A stretch of DNA of 64,000 nucleotides from Streptomyces sp. NBC_01016. Its GTDB lineage: Bacteria; Actinomycetota; Actinomycetes; Streptomycetales; Streptomycetaceae. Shown here piece by piece: positions 1 to 8,418 of this stretch (within the stretch, counting starts at the first letter, position 1; every line of letters begins with the position of its first letter). The stretch spans positions 4,712,001 to 4,776,000 of the forward strand of contig NZ_JAPEOQ010000001.1 of the NCBI RefSeq assembly GCF_026341035.1, given 5' to 3'. The position numbers and the translations under genes are program-made. The notes below the pieces were generated by a model, which saw nothing but the letters and a program-made list of their open reading frames with translations, was not told the origin of the DNA and did no database searches.

Positions 1-727
1 ACGTGGAGCGCTCGTGCGGCAGCAGGTCCATGGCCAGCTTCCAGCCGTCGCCCACCGCTCCGAGCAGCCGGTCACCCGGCACGCGTACGTCGTCGAGGAA
101 CACCTCCGCGAACTCGTCCACGCCGTGCATCGTGCGCAGCGGCCGGACCGTGATGCCGGGCGAGTCCATGTCGAGGAAGAACGCGCTGATCCCGGCGTGC
201 CCGGGGTCGGGCCCCGTGCGGGCGAGCAGGACGCAGCGCGCCGCGTACTGGGCGAGGCTCGTCCACACCTTCTGTCCGGTGATCACCCAGCCGTCGCTGT
301 CCCGTACCGCTCTGGTGGTGAGGGATGCCAGGTCGCTGCCCGAGCCCGGTTCGGAGAAGCCCTGGCACCACTGCTCACGGCCGCCGAGCAGCCGCGGCAC
401 CATCTCGGCGGCCAGGGCGGGAGGCGCGTACGAGAGGAGAGTGGGCACGAGGACTTCGACCATCGAGTACAGGCCCGGCTCGGCGAGCCCCCGCGTGGCG
501 ACCTCCTCGCCCAGCACGGCCCGCAGCACGCTCGGCCCGCCGACCCCGCCCACCGCTTCCGGCCAACCGTGTCGCATCCAGCCGGATTCCCACAACTCAC
601 GTCTCACGCGATCCAGTTGGGCCACGTGCGCGTCCAGTGAATCGTCCGCGGGGTCGGGCGACAGGTCGTGCACGTCCAGCCATGCGCACAACGCGGCACG
701 GAACGTGGCGGTGCCCGTGGAGGTCAC
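1..727 (-). CDS. Acyl-CoA dehydrogenase, C-terminus beyond window edge
   Basis: The minus strand reads continuously from a GTG at 727 to the window edge, giving about 242 residues of an acyl-CoA dehydrogenase, a flavoenzyme that makes the alpha,beta double bond in acyl-CoAs. Visible hallmarks are WCQGFSEPGSGSDLA in the middle domain, which holds FAD and substrate, then VITGQKVWTS and a DEFAEVFLDDVRVP segment. The sequence looks most like the larger subunit of alpha2beta2 dehydrogenases such as the paralogue at 12418-13593. The GTG overlaps the stop of the SnoaL-like gene by four bases (GTGA), so the two are probably translationally coupled. The C-terminal helical domain lies outside the window. 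Confidence 0.9.
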   Translation of the reverse strand, partial: MTSTGTATFRAALCAWLDVHDLSPDPADDSLDAHVAQLDRVRRELWESGWMRHGWPEAVGGVGGPSVLRAVLGEEVATRGLAEPGLYSMVEVLVPTLLSYAPPALAAEMVPRLLGGREQWCQGFSEPGSGSDLASLTTRAVRDSDGWVITGQKVWTSLAQYAARCVLLARTGPDPGHAGISAFFLDMDSPGITVRPLRTMHGVDEFAEVFLDDVRVPGDRLLGAVGDGWKLAMDLLPHERST

Positions 728-1227
728 GTCCGCGTCCGTTCGAAGGCGTGCGGGCGGCCCGAGTCATGGGCGCCGCTGCGGCGGATGAACGTCATGGCTC
801 GGGTGTGCAGCCGCCAGCCTTCCGGGGTGCGCCGATAGGTGTCGTTGTAATAGCCGATGCGCATGTCGTGGCGCGCGTGCTCCACGAAGCACAAGGGCTG
901 GGTTCCGGTGGCGCTCCGGCCGTCCTCGGCGAACTCCACGACCGGCGTGCCCGTCATGAACAGCCCTTGAGGGGCGGCCGCGATCAGCTCGGGGAAGTCG
1001 TCCAGCGGATAGGTGTCACCGAACGCGCTGTAGCTGCCGTCCGGGGTGAAGACGGTCAGGACGCGGTCCGTGTCGCCCTGCGACATCGCCACGGCGTAGC
1101 GGGCGAGCAGCTGCTGGATGTCGGCGAGGTCGTCGTACCTGCGACTGGCGCCTGTGGGTGTGTGCTCTGCGGTCAACGGGGATGCCGTCCTTCCTCGTTC
1201 GGTACGCGGAGTGGGTCGGGCGGACAT
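724..1227 (-). CDS. SnoaL-like (NTF2-fold) protein
   Basis: A 167-residue protein with the SnoaL/NTF2-like cone fold. The domain starts near residue 31 (YDDLADIQQLLARYAVAMSQGD), followed by VFTPDGSYSAFGD and a C-terminal TYRRTPEGWRLHTRAMTF strand, all typical of the family. Members act as small hydratases, isomerases or cyclases, or bind hydrophobic substrates; the reaction here cannot be told from sequence. It is the first gene of the operon leading into the acyl-CoA dehydrogenase and is divergent from the ABC transporter, sharing the operator region at 1250-1298. The first 25 residues are low-complexity, so the true start may lie slightly downstream. Confidence 0.85.
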   Translation of the reverse strand: MSARPTPRTERGRTASPLTAEHTPTGASRRYDDLADIQQLLARYAVAMSQGDTDRVLTVFTPDGSYSAFGDTYPLDDFPELIAAAPQGLFMTGTPVVEFAEDGRSATGTQPLCFVEHARHDMRIGYYNDTYRRTPEGWRLHTRAMTFIRRSGAHDSGRPHAFERTRT

Positions 1228-1249
1228 GTACGATCTCGTGTCCGGATGG

Positions 1250-1278
1250 TTGATTCTCCTTCAGTGAGAAGCTAGTTT
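1250..1278 (+). promoter_or_regulatory. Promoter of the ABC transporter operon
   Basis: TTGATT at 1250-1255 and TAGTTT at 1273-1278 are separated by 17 bases, a good sigma-70-type (HrdB-like) promoter facing the transporter genes. The -10 lies inside the palindromic operator at 1266-1280. The same -35, spacing and -10 recur at 56204-56232. Confidence 0.65.
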
Positions 1279-1280
1279 CC
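1266..1280. promoter_or_regulatory. Operator palindrome, site 1
   Basis: GAGAAGCTAGTTTCC, an imperfect dyad of the form GAGAA-N5-TTCTC, lies between the divergent SnoaL and ABC transporter genes. It overlaps the -10 of the rightward promoter. It also overlaps a leftward promoter read on the minus strand: TTGGCT at 1298-1293, 18-base spacer, TAGCTT at 1274-1269. One bound repressor could therefore block both directions. The same 15 bases recur exactly at 56220-56234. Confidence 0.6.
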
Positions 1281-1323
1281 ACCCCTAGGCCCAGCCAATG
1301 GAGAGGGCCGGGGAGGAAAAGTC

Positions 1324-3438
1324 ATGGAACAGTTCCTCACCTTCGGCGTCGTCGGACTGACCACCGCCGCGATCTACGCCATCGTCGGCAGTGGGCTCGT
1401 CCTGACGTACACGACGGCCGGAGTCTTCAACTTCGCGCACGGCGCCGCCGGCATGCTCTCCGCGTTCGCCTACTGGCAGTTGGCCTTCGGCTGGGGCTGG
1501 CCGGTGCCGCTCGCGCTGGCCTTCGTACTCCTGGTGCTCGCGCCGGGCTTCGGGCTGCTCGTCGAGCGCGTCCTGATGCGTCCCGTGCAGTCACTGGGGG
1601 AGGCGGAACGGCTCGTGATGGCCGTGGCCCTGCTCACCGGGTGCATCTCACTGGCCCGCTGGATCTGGGACCCCAGCGCCGCCCGCCCGCTGCGCCCCTT
1701 CTTCGCCGACGAACCGGCGATCGACCTGGGCCCCGCCGCCGTCACCTGGCACCAGGCGCTCACCCTCGCGGTCGCCGTACTCGTCGCCGTGGGGCTGTGG
1801 TTCCTGCTCGGCCGCACCCGCGCCGGCACCGAGATGCGAGCGTGTGTCGACGACCGGGCGCTCGCCGGACTCACCGGGGCCTCGCCGCAGCGCGCCGCGC
1901 GGCTCGCTTGGGTCCTCGGCACCCAACTCGCCGCCATCGGCGGCATCCTGATCGCCCCCACCGTCGCCCTCGACGCCCAGCAGCTCTCCCTTCTCATCGT
2001 CTCCGCGTACACCGCCGCCGTCTTCGGCCGCCTGCGGAGCCTGCCGCTCACCTTCCTCGGCGCGCTCGTCGTCGGCTGCCTGGAGAGCTTCCTCACCGGC
2101 TACCTCCCACAGAACGACTATCTGCCGGGGCTGCGCCTCGCCGCCCCGGCGCTGCTGTTGTTCCTCGCGCTGATCGTGTTCCCGCACCGGCGTCTGCGCG
2201 GCCGTGAACGCCGCCTCGTCCAGGTGCCGTTGCCGACCGTGCGGGGCACGCTCGTCTTCGCCGGGAGTGTGCTGCTGTTCGCGGTGTTCCTGGCGACCGT
2301 CCTCGACAGCGAGGGCCTCATCTCGTACGGGCCGCTGTTCGCGCTCGGCGTCGTCGCCCTCTCGTACGTGCCGCTGGCTGGATACGCGGGGCAGATCTCG
2401 CTGTGCCAGCTGAGCATCGCCGGCATCGGGGCGATCGTGTGGGGACACCTGGGCGGGCAGGGCCAGTTGTGGGCGCTGCCGGTGGCGGTGCTCGTCGCGG
2501 CGGCGGTCGGTGCACTCATCGCGATACCCGCGTTGCGCCTGTCCGGCATCTATCTGGCCCTGGGTACGGCGGCGTTCGCGGTGGTCCTGGACCGATGGGT
2601 GTTCACGCTGCCGTCCTTCGAGATCCTCGGCGTCCGCATCGCCCTGTTCGACCAGGGATCGGTCGAGGTGCACGGCCCGAACCTGCTGGGCTGGCAGCTG
2701 TCCTCTGAGCGTGAACTCCTGCTGTTCTCCGCCGTGTTGCTGGCGCTGGCCTCGCTCGCCGTCGCCTGGCTGCGGCGCGGGAGGTTCGGGCGTGCGCTCA
2801 TCGCGCTGCGTGACAGCGAGGCCGCGTACGCGACACTCGGCGGCCGGCCGCTGGGTGCGAAGGTGGCCGTATTCGCGCTGTCCGCCGCGCTCGCGGGGCT
2901 GGGCGGGGCGCTGTACGGAATGGTCCAACGCACCGTGACCGCCGAGCAGTTCAACCTCGTCGCGAATCTGCCCGTCTTCCTGATCGCCGTCATCGGCGGC
3001 CTCGGCGCGGTCGGCACCGGCCTGTTCACCGGCCTGTCCTACGTGGCCCCGCCCCAGCTGCTCGGCCACTTCGGCGACTGGGCCCACGACGCGTCGACGC
3101 TCCTCATCGCGCTCGCCGGAATGGGCCTCGCACACAGCCCCGGCGGCATCGTGCCGCGCCTGCGGGCCGAGTGGGTGCCACTGGTGCGCGACCGCGTGCT
3201 GTTCCCCGTCGCCGGAGCGGTGACCGGGCTGCTGTGGCTCCTGTACGGAACCGACCAGGTCGGTGGCGCGCTCTTCCTCGTCACGCTGATCGTGGCATCG
3301 ACGGCCCTGCGCATGTGGGCCACGGCACGGCAGTCCGGGCCGCAGCTGTCGCCCGACCCCGTCGAGTGGTGGGGGATACGGCGCCCGTGGCGGCCCGAGG
3401 ACCGGGAGGTGATCGCGCGTGGCATCGCTACGAGCTGA
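1324..3438 (+). CDS. Fused LivH-LivM-type ABC permease
   Basis: A 704-residue, highly hydrophobic protein. Residues 1 to about 295 form a LivH-like permease (FNFAHGAAGMLSAF near the N-terminus) and the remainder a LivM-like permease (YVPLAGYAGQISLCQLSIAGIGA, IYLALGTAAFAVV and the cytoplasmic ALIALRDSEAAYATLGG loop that contacts the ATPase). The family (HAAT) imports branched-chain amino acids but also amides, urea and hydrophobic acids. The two permeases are usually separate polypeptides. A good ribosome site (ggaggaaaa) precedes the ATG. Two ATPase genes follow directly. No periplasmic-type binding-protein gene is in the window, so the substrate receptor is elsewhere, lost or outside the edge. 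Confidence 0.92.
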   Translation: MEQFLTFGVVGLTTAAIYAIVGSGLVLTYTTAGVFNFAHGAAGMLSAFAYWQLAFGWGWPVPLALAFVLLVLAPGFGLLVERVLMRPVQSLGEAERLVMAVALLTGCISLARWIWDPSAARPLRPFFADEPAIDLGPAAVTWHQALTLAVAVLVAVGLWFLLGRTRAGTEMRACVDDRALAGLTGASPQRAARLAWVLGTQLAAIGGILIAPTVALDAQQLSLLIVSAYTAAVFGRLRSLPLTFLGALVVGCLESFLTGYLPQNDYLPGLRLAAPALLLFLALIVFPHRRLRGRERRLVQVPLPTVRGTLVFAGSVLLFAVFLATVLDSEGLISYGPLFALGVVALSYVPLAGYAGQISLCQLSIAGIGAIVWGHLGGQGQLWALPVAVLVAAAVGALIAIPALRLSGIYLALGTAAFAVVLDRWVFTLPSFEILGVRIALFDQGSVEVHGPNLLGWQLSSERELLLFSAVLLALASLAVAWLRRGRFGRALIALRDSEAAYATLGGRPLGAKVAVFALSAALAGLGGALYGMVQRTVTAEQFNLVANLPVFLIAVIGGLGAVGTGLFTGLSYVAPPQLLGHFGDWAHDASTLLIALAGMGLAHSPGGIVPRLRAEWVPLVRDRVLFPVAGAVTGLLWLLYGTDQVGGALFLVTLIVASTALRMWATARQSGPQLSPDPVEWWGIRRPWRPEDREVIARGIATS

Positions 3439-4129
3439 TGGAGTCACCGTCGTCTTCGGCGGCAACCGCGCCCTCGACGAGGCCGGATTCGAGGCCGAGC
3501 CCGGCCGCATCACGGGTCTGATCGGCCCGAACGGGGCCGGGAAGTCCACCCTCTTCGACGTCGTCTCCGGTCTGCGCAGGCCCCAGTCCGGCACCGTCGT
3601 CCTCGACGGGCACGACATCACCCGCGCCACCCCCGCCCAGCGCGCGCGGCGCGGGATGGCCCGCACCTTCCAGCGCCTGGAGCTCTTCGGCCGTCTCACC
3701 GTCCGCGACAACCTGCTCGTCGCCGCCGAACTCGGGGCCCGTGGCCGCGATTCGGCCCGCACCGCCGACGGCATCCTGCGACGCATCGGCCTCACCGCCG
3801 ACGCCGACACCGCCGCGGACGCGCTGCCCACCGGCGCCGCCCGCCTCCTGGAGGTCGGCCGGGCCCTCGCGGGCCGGCCCCGCGTCCTCCTGCTCGACGA
3901 ACCGGCCGCCGGTCAGGACGCCGACGAGACCCGCCGCTTCGCCGCCCTGCTGCGCGACGTCGCCACCGAGGGCTGCGCGGTCGTCCTCGTCGAACACGAC
4001 ATGGGCCTGGTGATGAGCGTCTGCGACCAGGTGTACGTCCTCGACCTCGGCAAGATCGTCGCCTGCGGCCCGCCCGCGGACATCCAGCAGGACCGCACGG
4101 TCCTGGCCGCCTACCTGGGAGAGGCCTGA
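3419..4129 (+). CDS. LivG-type ABC transporter ATPase
   Basis: A 236-residue ATPase. The Walker A motif GPNGAGKST is at residues 36-44, and a Walker B (LLLDEP), a D-loop and the switch histidine (VLVEHDMGLV) are all present. The LivG-specific ARTFQRLELFGRLTV segment is also visible. The family signature, usually LSxGxQR-like, reads LPTGAARLLEVGRAL, so the central Gly-Gln/Glu part is degenerate. The GTG start overlaps the permease stop by 20 bases and is preceded by gggaggtgatc at good spacing. It should pair with the next gene to energise the fused permease. Confidence 0.93.
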   Translation: MASLRADGVTVVFGGNRALDEAGFEAEPGRITGLIGPNGAGKSTLFDVVSGLRRPQSGTVVLDGHDITRATPAQRARRGMARTFQRLELFGRLTVRDNLLVAAELGARGRDSARTADGILRRIGLTADADTAADALPTGAARLLEVGRALAGRPRVLLLDEPAAGQDADETRRFAALLRDVATEGCAVVLVEHDMGLVMSVCDQVYVLDLGKIVACGPPADIQQDRTVLAAYLGEA

Positions 4130-4131
4130 CG

Positions 4132-4848
4132 GTGATGGCGATGGACCCCCTGCTCGAACTACGTGGTGTGTGCGCCGCCTACGACCGGATCACCGTGCTG
4201 CACGGCATCGACCTGAAGGTCGCGGCGGGCCAGGTCGTCGCGTTGCTCGGCCCCAACGGCGCAGGCAAGACCACCACGCTCAACGTCGCGGCGGGCGCCC
4301 ACCACCCGAGCGCCGGGCGCCTGCTGCTCGGCGGGCGCGATGTCACCGGGGCACACCCGCGGGATCTGGCCAGGGCCGGGGTGTGCCTCATCCCCGAGGG
4401 GCGCGGCATCTTCCCCAACCTCTCCGTGCGCGACAACCTCCGCATGATGTCCTTCACCGGCCGCGACCGGGCGGAGATCGAGGAGATCGCGTACGAGCGT
4501 TTCCCGGTCCTCGGGGAACGGCACCGGCAGGCCGCCGGCACCCTCTCGGGCGGCGAGCAGCAGATGCTCGCCCTTGCCCGGGGGCTCGCCACCGACCCGG
4601 CGGTGCTCCTCCTGGACGAGCTGTCCATGGGCCTCGCACCGCTGGTGGTCGGGGAACTGTACGAGCACGTCGCGGAGCTGGCCCGCAGGGGTGTGGCCGT
4701 CCTCGTGGTCGAACAGTTCGCCACCGCGGTCCTCAAGATCGCCGACCACGCGGCCGTCGTCGTACGCGGCAGCGTCCAGTGGCAGGGGCACCCCGACAGC
4801 TCCTTGCACGCCGAACTGTCCTCCTACTACCTCGGGAGCGCCGCATGA
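4132..4848 (+). CDS. LivF-type ABC transporter ATPase
   Basis: A 238-residue ATPase of the LivF subgroup. GPNGAGKTTT (Walker A, near residue 38), ARAGVCLIPEGRGIFPNLSVRDNL (typical of LivF), a canonical LSGGEQQ signature, LLLDEL Walker B and a switch His replaced by Gln in VVEQF, as is usual for LivF. It starts three bases after the LivG stop at a GTG, with ATG codons at 4135 and 4141 as alternatives. It and the LivG homologue would form the heterodimeric motor; its consensus signature motif may compensate for the degenerate one in the partner. Confidence 0.93.
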   Translation: MMAMDPLLELRGVCAAYDRITVLHGIDLKVAAGQVVALLGPNGAGKTTTLNVAAGAHHPSAGRLLLGGRDVTGAHPRDLARAGVCLIPEGRGIFPNLSVRDNLRMMSFTGRDRAEIEEIAYERFPVLGERHRQAAGTLSGGEQQMLALARGLATDPAVLLLDELSMGLAPLVVGELYEHVAELARRGVAVLVVEQFATAVLKIADHAAVVVRGSVQWQGHPDSSLHAELSSYYLGSAA

Positions 4849-5267
4849 CAGCTCAGCAGGACCACACCACCGACCGCGCCGACCGCTTCGCCCGGGACCT
4901 CGCCGCGCTCAAGATCCCCGACCCGGCCACCGCCCGCAACGGCCTGTGGCTGCGCGCGGGCGGCGCCCTGCTCCTGGTCGGCCTCGTCCTGGGCGTGCTC
5001 ACCTTCCCCCTCACTCACGCCACCGACGACCCGCTCGCCCAACGCGACGCGCTTGCCATCGGCCTCACCGGCGTGGTGTGCGCGGTGGTGGGCGGCGCGG
5101 TGTACCTGCGGTACTCGCTCACCGGCTTCCTGCGGTTCTGGCTGGCGCGACAGTCGTACGACCTGTCGACGCTGGGGGAGCGGACGCCGGCGGACGACGC
5201 CCCGCGTGAGGTGGAGCGGGAACGGGTCGCCGTGGACGGCGCGCAGGTCGCCGCCCCACGCCCCTGA
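4845..5267 (+). CDS. Small two-helix membrane protein of the transporter operon
   Basis: A 140-residue protein starting at an ATG that overlaps the LivF stop (ATGA). A charged N-terminal arm of about 35 residues is followed by two transmembrane helices (about residues 37-57, LWLRAGGALLLVGLVLGVLTF, and 71-93, ALAIGLTGVVCAVVGGAVYL), then a soluble charged tail. The family is not recognised. Its coupling to the transporter suggests an accessory subunit of the importer, which is inference only. Confidence 0.8.
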   Translation: MTAQQDHTTDRADRFARDLAALKIPDPATARNGLWLRAGGALLLVGLVLGVLTFPLTHATDDPLAQRDALAIGLTGVVCAVVGGAVYLRYSLTGFLRFWLARQSYDLSTLGERTPADDAPREVERERVAVDGAQVAAPRP

Positions 5268-5905
5268 TCAGCCGAGCGCCACGCGGATCCGCTCGAGCCA
5301 CTCCAGACCCATGTCGCGTCCGCCCGGGTACTGGTCGTACCGGTCCCAGCGCCAGGTGGTGACGACGGCCAGAACGAGCATCCGGCACGCCTTCAGCAAC
5401 TCCTCATCGACCCCCGGATGGTGCGCGGCGACGTCCTCGGGCGCATGGGCGAGATCGAGCTCGACGGGTCCTCGGCAGCAGCCGCTGCGCGTACGCGACT
5501 CGCTCGGTGAAATGCGGAGTCCGGGCATCAACCTCGCGCATGCCGGAATACAGCCGCGCGAGTCCGTGGGCGTAGTCGAGGGGCGGGACATCGTGCGGTG
5601 TCACGGACTCGTAATAGGTCCACAACGTGACGACGTACCCGTCCCGCTCGTACGTACGCGGCTCCACCCGTGGGTCGAGCGCGGCCACAGGACACCCGGC
5701 TTCGGCGAGCTTCTGCGCCAGCTCGACCTCGAACTCCGCGATCTGATCGTCGACCGGCGCGACCCGGGCCAGCACGTCACACGGCAGCAGCCGCAGGGTG
5801 AGCTTGTTCGAGTCGTGCAGCACCGTCATGTCGTCGACGTCCAGCGCCAGTGACGCCGCGACGGCCCTGGCGGCGCCCACCGCGCGGGAGGCCTCAGACG
5901 ATTGC
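5268..5905 (-). pseudogene. Remnant of an aminoglycoside-phosphotransferase-fold kinase
   Basis: From an ATG at 5905 the frame encodes a kinase-like N-lobe (VLHDSNKLTLRLLPCDVLARVA, then EVELAQKLAEAGCPVAAL). Near 5475 this frame runs into unrelated sequence, while another frame immediately resumes with a family-typical C-terminal part (GPVELDLAHAPEDVAAHHPG). The HGDxHxxN catalytic loop and the metal-binding Asp segment expected between them are absent. The simplest reading is an internal deletion that also broke the frame. It converges tail to tail with the transporter operon, the stop codons abutting at 5267/5268. Confidence 0.7.
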
Positions 5906-6448
5906 ATGCGCGTGGATCCGGCCGATGGCCCGCAGTACTTCGGCACGGTTCTTCGCCTGCTTGATCCACACCGGGAGACGGGCCACCAGCGTCATCCGCT
6001 GACCGGTGTCGTACCGGGGCGCGGATTCTCGCAGAGACGCCCGCACGAAGCGGCGGATCAGGTCCAGGTGTTCATGGTTGTACGCCCAGAGCCACCCGTG
6101 CCGCGTCTCGGTCTGGAGCCACAGCGGCGCACCGAAGTACGGGTCCGTCGCAGGGTGATGTGTACCGCGGTTGAGCGAGACACAACGGCCGTCCCATGTC
6201 CGGGACAGTCCGCAGCCGCCGCACACCAGACGTCGCGGTCTGAACAATATGCGCCCGCCCGGGGCAGAGTGCTCAGGTGCCGGAACGACCCGTGCGGCGC
6301 CTTCGCAGCCGGGGCAGCGCACCAGGATCGAACCGAGGAAGTCGTACTCAGTGCTGCGTGGATCGCGGAACCGGGCGGTGGCGGTGTCGTCGGTGGCGGA
6401 ATGCGAGGGCATGCGGAGAGTATGCGGTCGGCGTGTGGGGTGGCGCAT
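5894..6448 (-). CDS. Zinc-ribbon protein of unknown function
   Basis: Up to 184 residues; an ATG at 6412 (MPSHSATDD) is an equally likely start. Two paired-cysteine knuckles (CPGC near residue 45 and CGGC near residue 76) form a TFIIB-type zinc ribbon, followed by WLQTETRHGWLWAYNHEHLDLI and a basic C-terminal region. Similar small proteins are common in streptomycetes, but their function is not known to me. Its 3' end overlaps the kinase remnant, so the two may once have been coupled. It looks unrelated to the flanking catabolic genes. Confidence 0.75.
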   Translation of the reverse strand: MRHPTRRPHTLRMPSHSATDDTATARFRDPRSTEYDFLGSILVRCPGCEGAARVVPAPEHSAPGGRILFRPRRLVCGGCGLSRTWDGRCVSLNRGTHHPATDPYFGAPLWLQTETRHGWLWAYNHEHLDLIRRFVRASLRESAPRYDTGQRMTLVARLPVWIKQAKNRAEVLRAIGRIHAHAIV

Positions 6449-6455
6449 CCGGGTT

Positions 6456-7241
6456 TCAGACGGTGTAGCCGCCGTCCACCGACAGGTGCTGGCCCGTGAT
6501 GAATCCGGCGCGGTCCGAGGCCAGGAAGGTCACCGCCTCCGCGATGTCCTGGGCGGTGCCGAAGCGGCGCAGGGGGATGTTGCGGCGGGTCACCTGGAGG
6601 GCGGCGTCGTCGAGTTCGCCGGTCTCGATGAGGCGGGCGGCGATGCCGTCCGTGAGCATGCCGGGGCCCACGCAGTTGAAGCGCACCCCGTAGCGGCCCT
6701 CCTCGGCCGCGAGGGCGCGGACCACCGCCTCGACCGCGCCCTTCGTGCCGGAGGAGAGGCCGTCGCGGACGGGGTAGCGGTGGGTGGCTGCGGTGGTGAC
6801 CGCGACGACGCTGCCGGCGGACGCGCGGAGGGCGTCGAGTGCCGGGTGGATCAGGTTGTAGAAGGCCAGGGTGTCGGCGTGCAGCTGGTGGCGGTACTGG
6901 GACGGTGGGACCTTGCTCAGGTGCACCATCGGGACGTGCGGGCCCGCCGCGTAGACGAGCGTGTGCAGCGCGCCGAACCGGTCCACCGCCGAGCGGATCG
7001 CCGAAGCGGCCTCGTCCTCGTCCGTCAGGTCCGCCCGGACGGACTCCACCTGGGCGCCCTCCGCGCGGAGTTCGGCGGTGAGGGCCTCGGCGGACGTCTC
7101 GTTCGAGCGGTACGTGAACAGCACCGCGCTACCGCGCCGGGCCAGCATGCGCACGGTGGCCGCGCCGATGCCGCCGGTGCCGCCCGCGACGAGTGCGGCG
7201 CCCTTGCGGCCACCGAAGTCCTGGTTGTCGTCGTCCGTCAA
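6456..7241 (-). CDS. Atypical short-chain dehydrogenase/reductase
   Basis: A 261-residue Rossmann protein. The nucleotide-binding glycine motif (VAGGTGGIGAA) and the C-terminal FITGQHLSVDGGYTV are intact. The usual NNAG is YAAG, and the YxxxK active site is SSGTK, so the catalytic Tyr is Ser; the catalytic Ser region reads TTAATHR. It is the last enzyme gene of the minus-strand beta-oxidation operon, beginning 13 bases after the acyl-CoA dehydrogenase stop. It may be an inactive or repurposed SDR, or use other catalytic residues. Confidence 0.85.
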   Translation of the reverse strand: MTDDDNQDFGGRKGAALVAGGTGGIGAATVRMLARRGSAVLFTYRSNETSAEALTAELRAEGAQVESVRADLTDEDEAASAIRSAVDRFGALHTLVYAAGPHVPMVHLSKVPPSQYRHQLHADTLAFYNLIHPALDALRASAGSVVAVTTAATHRYPVRDGLSSGTKGAVEAVVRALAAEEGRYGVRFNCVGPGMLTDGIAARLIETGELDDAALQVTRRNIPLRRFGTAQDIAEAVTFLASDRAGFITGQHLSVDGGYTV

Positions 7242-7254
7242 CTCGTCAACTCCC

Positions 7255-8403
7255 TCACAGGTTCAGCGACTTCGCGATGATCACCTTCATGACCTCGCTG
7301 GTCCCCGCGTAGATCCGCGTGATGCGCGCGTCCGCGTACAGTCGGGCTATCGGGTACTCGCGTATATAGCCGTAACCGCCGAAGAGTTGAAGGCATCGGT
7401 CCACGCAGCGCGCCTGCGCCTCCGTGCAGAACAGCTTCACGCGTGCCGCGTCCGCGCCCGACAGGCGCCCCTCCGCCAGTTCCACGATCGCCCGGTCGAG
7501 CATCGCCTGAGCCGCCTCCACCTCCGTGGACACCGCCGCGAGCTCGAACTTCGTGTTCTGGAACGAGGCCAGTACGTTCCCGAAGACCTTGCGGTCCCTC
7601 GCGTACGCCAACGTGGTGTCGAGGGCCGCCCGCGACTGGGCGACCGAGCCGACCGAGACCGTCATCCGTTCCTGCGGAAGATTCCGGCCCAGATAGGAGA
7701 ACGCCTCGCCCTCCTCGCCGAGCCGGTTCGCTACCGGGACGCGTACGTCGTCGAAGGCCAGCTCCACCGTGTCCTGCACGCGGATGCCGATCTTGTCCAG
7801 CTCGCGGCCCTTCGTGAAGCCGGGCATGCCGTCCTCCACCACGAGGAGCGTGAGCCCCGCCCGGCGGTTGTCCGGGTCCTTCGCCGTGCGGGCCACGACG
7901 ATCACCAGATCGGCCAGCAGGCCACCCGTGATGAATGTCTTCGCCCCGTTGAGGACGTAGTCGTCGCCGTCGCGCACCGCCGTGGTGCGGATGCCCGCGA
8001 GGTCGGAGCCGGTGCCGGGTTCCGTCATGGCGATCGCCGTGAGGAGGCGGCCCGCGGCGAGCGCGGGGAACCAGCGTTCGCGCTGCTCCTTGTTCGCGTA
8101 GGCGAGAAAGTACGGGAGGATCACGTCGAGTTGGGTGCGTACTGTGCCCAGGGTGACCAGGGCGCGCGAGGCCTCCTCCTGGAGGATCGCGTTGTAGCGG
8201 TAGTCGTCCGTGCCCGCGCCGCCGTACTCCTCGGGGACCGCGAGACCCATCACGCCGATGTTCCCGAGCTGTTCGAAGACGCGGCGCGGCATCCGGCCGG
8301 CCTGTTCCCACTCCTCGTAGGCAGGGACCACCTCGCGTGCGACGAAGTCCCGTACCAGCTCCCGGAACGCCTCGTGGTCGGCGGTGTAGATGTCTCGGCG
8401 CAC
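7255..8403 (-). CDS. Acyl-CoA dehydrogenase
   Basis: A 382-residue member with all three domains: N-terminal helices, a middle beta domain with AIAMTEPGTGSDLAG and YVLNGAKTFITGG, and a C-terminal domain with QNTKFELAAV, CLQLFGGYGYIREYP and IYAGTSEVMKVIIAKSL. The GTG at 8403 was chosen because aaggag lies seven bases upstream; a TTG at 8418 would place that ribosome site inside the gene. It sits between thiolase and SDR genes, so it probably opens one round of beta-oxidation on an intermediate of this pathway. The chain-length preference cannot be read from sequence. Confidence 0.94.
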   Translation of the reverse strand: MRRDIYTADHEAFRELVRDFVAREVVPAYEEWEQAGRMPRRVFEQLGNIGVMGLAVPEEYGGAGTDDYRYNAILQEEASRALVTLGTVRTQLDVILPYFLAYANKEQRERWFPALAAGRLLTAIAMTEPGTGSDLAGIRTTAVRDGDDYVLNGAKTFITGGLLADLVIVVARTAKDPDNRRAGLTLLVVEDGMPGFTKGRELDKIGIRVQDTVELAFDDVRVPVANRLGEEGEAFSYLGRNLPQERMTVSVGSVAQSRAALDTTLAYARDRKVFGNVLASFQNTKFELAAVSTEVEAAQAMLDRAIVELAEGRLSGADAARVKLFCTEAQARCVDRCLQLFGGYGYIREYPIARLYADARITRIYAGTSEVMKVIIAKSLNL

Positions 8404-8418
8404 CCTCAACTCCTTCAA

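Noticed and set aside
1648..3831. 727-residue minus-strand open frame
   Set aside because: Antisense to the fused permease and LivG; composition is low-complexity Gln/Arg/Gly with no recognisable domain.
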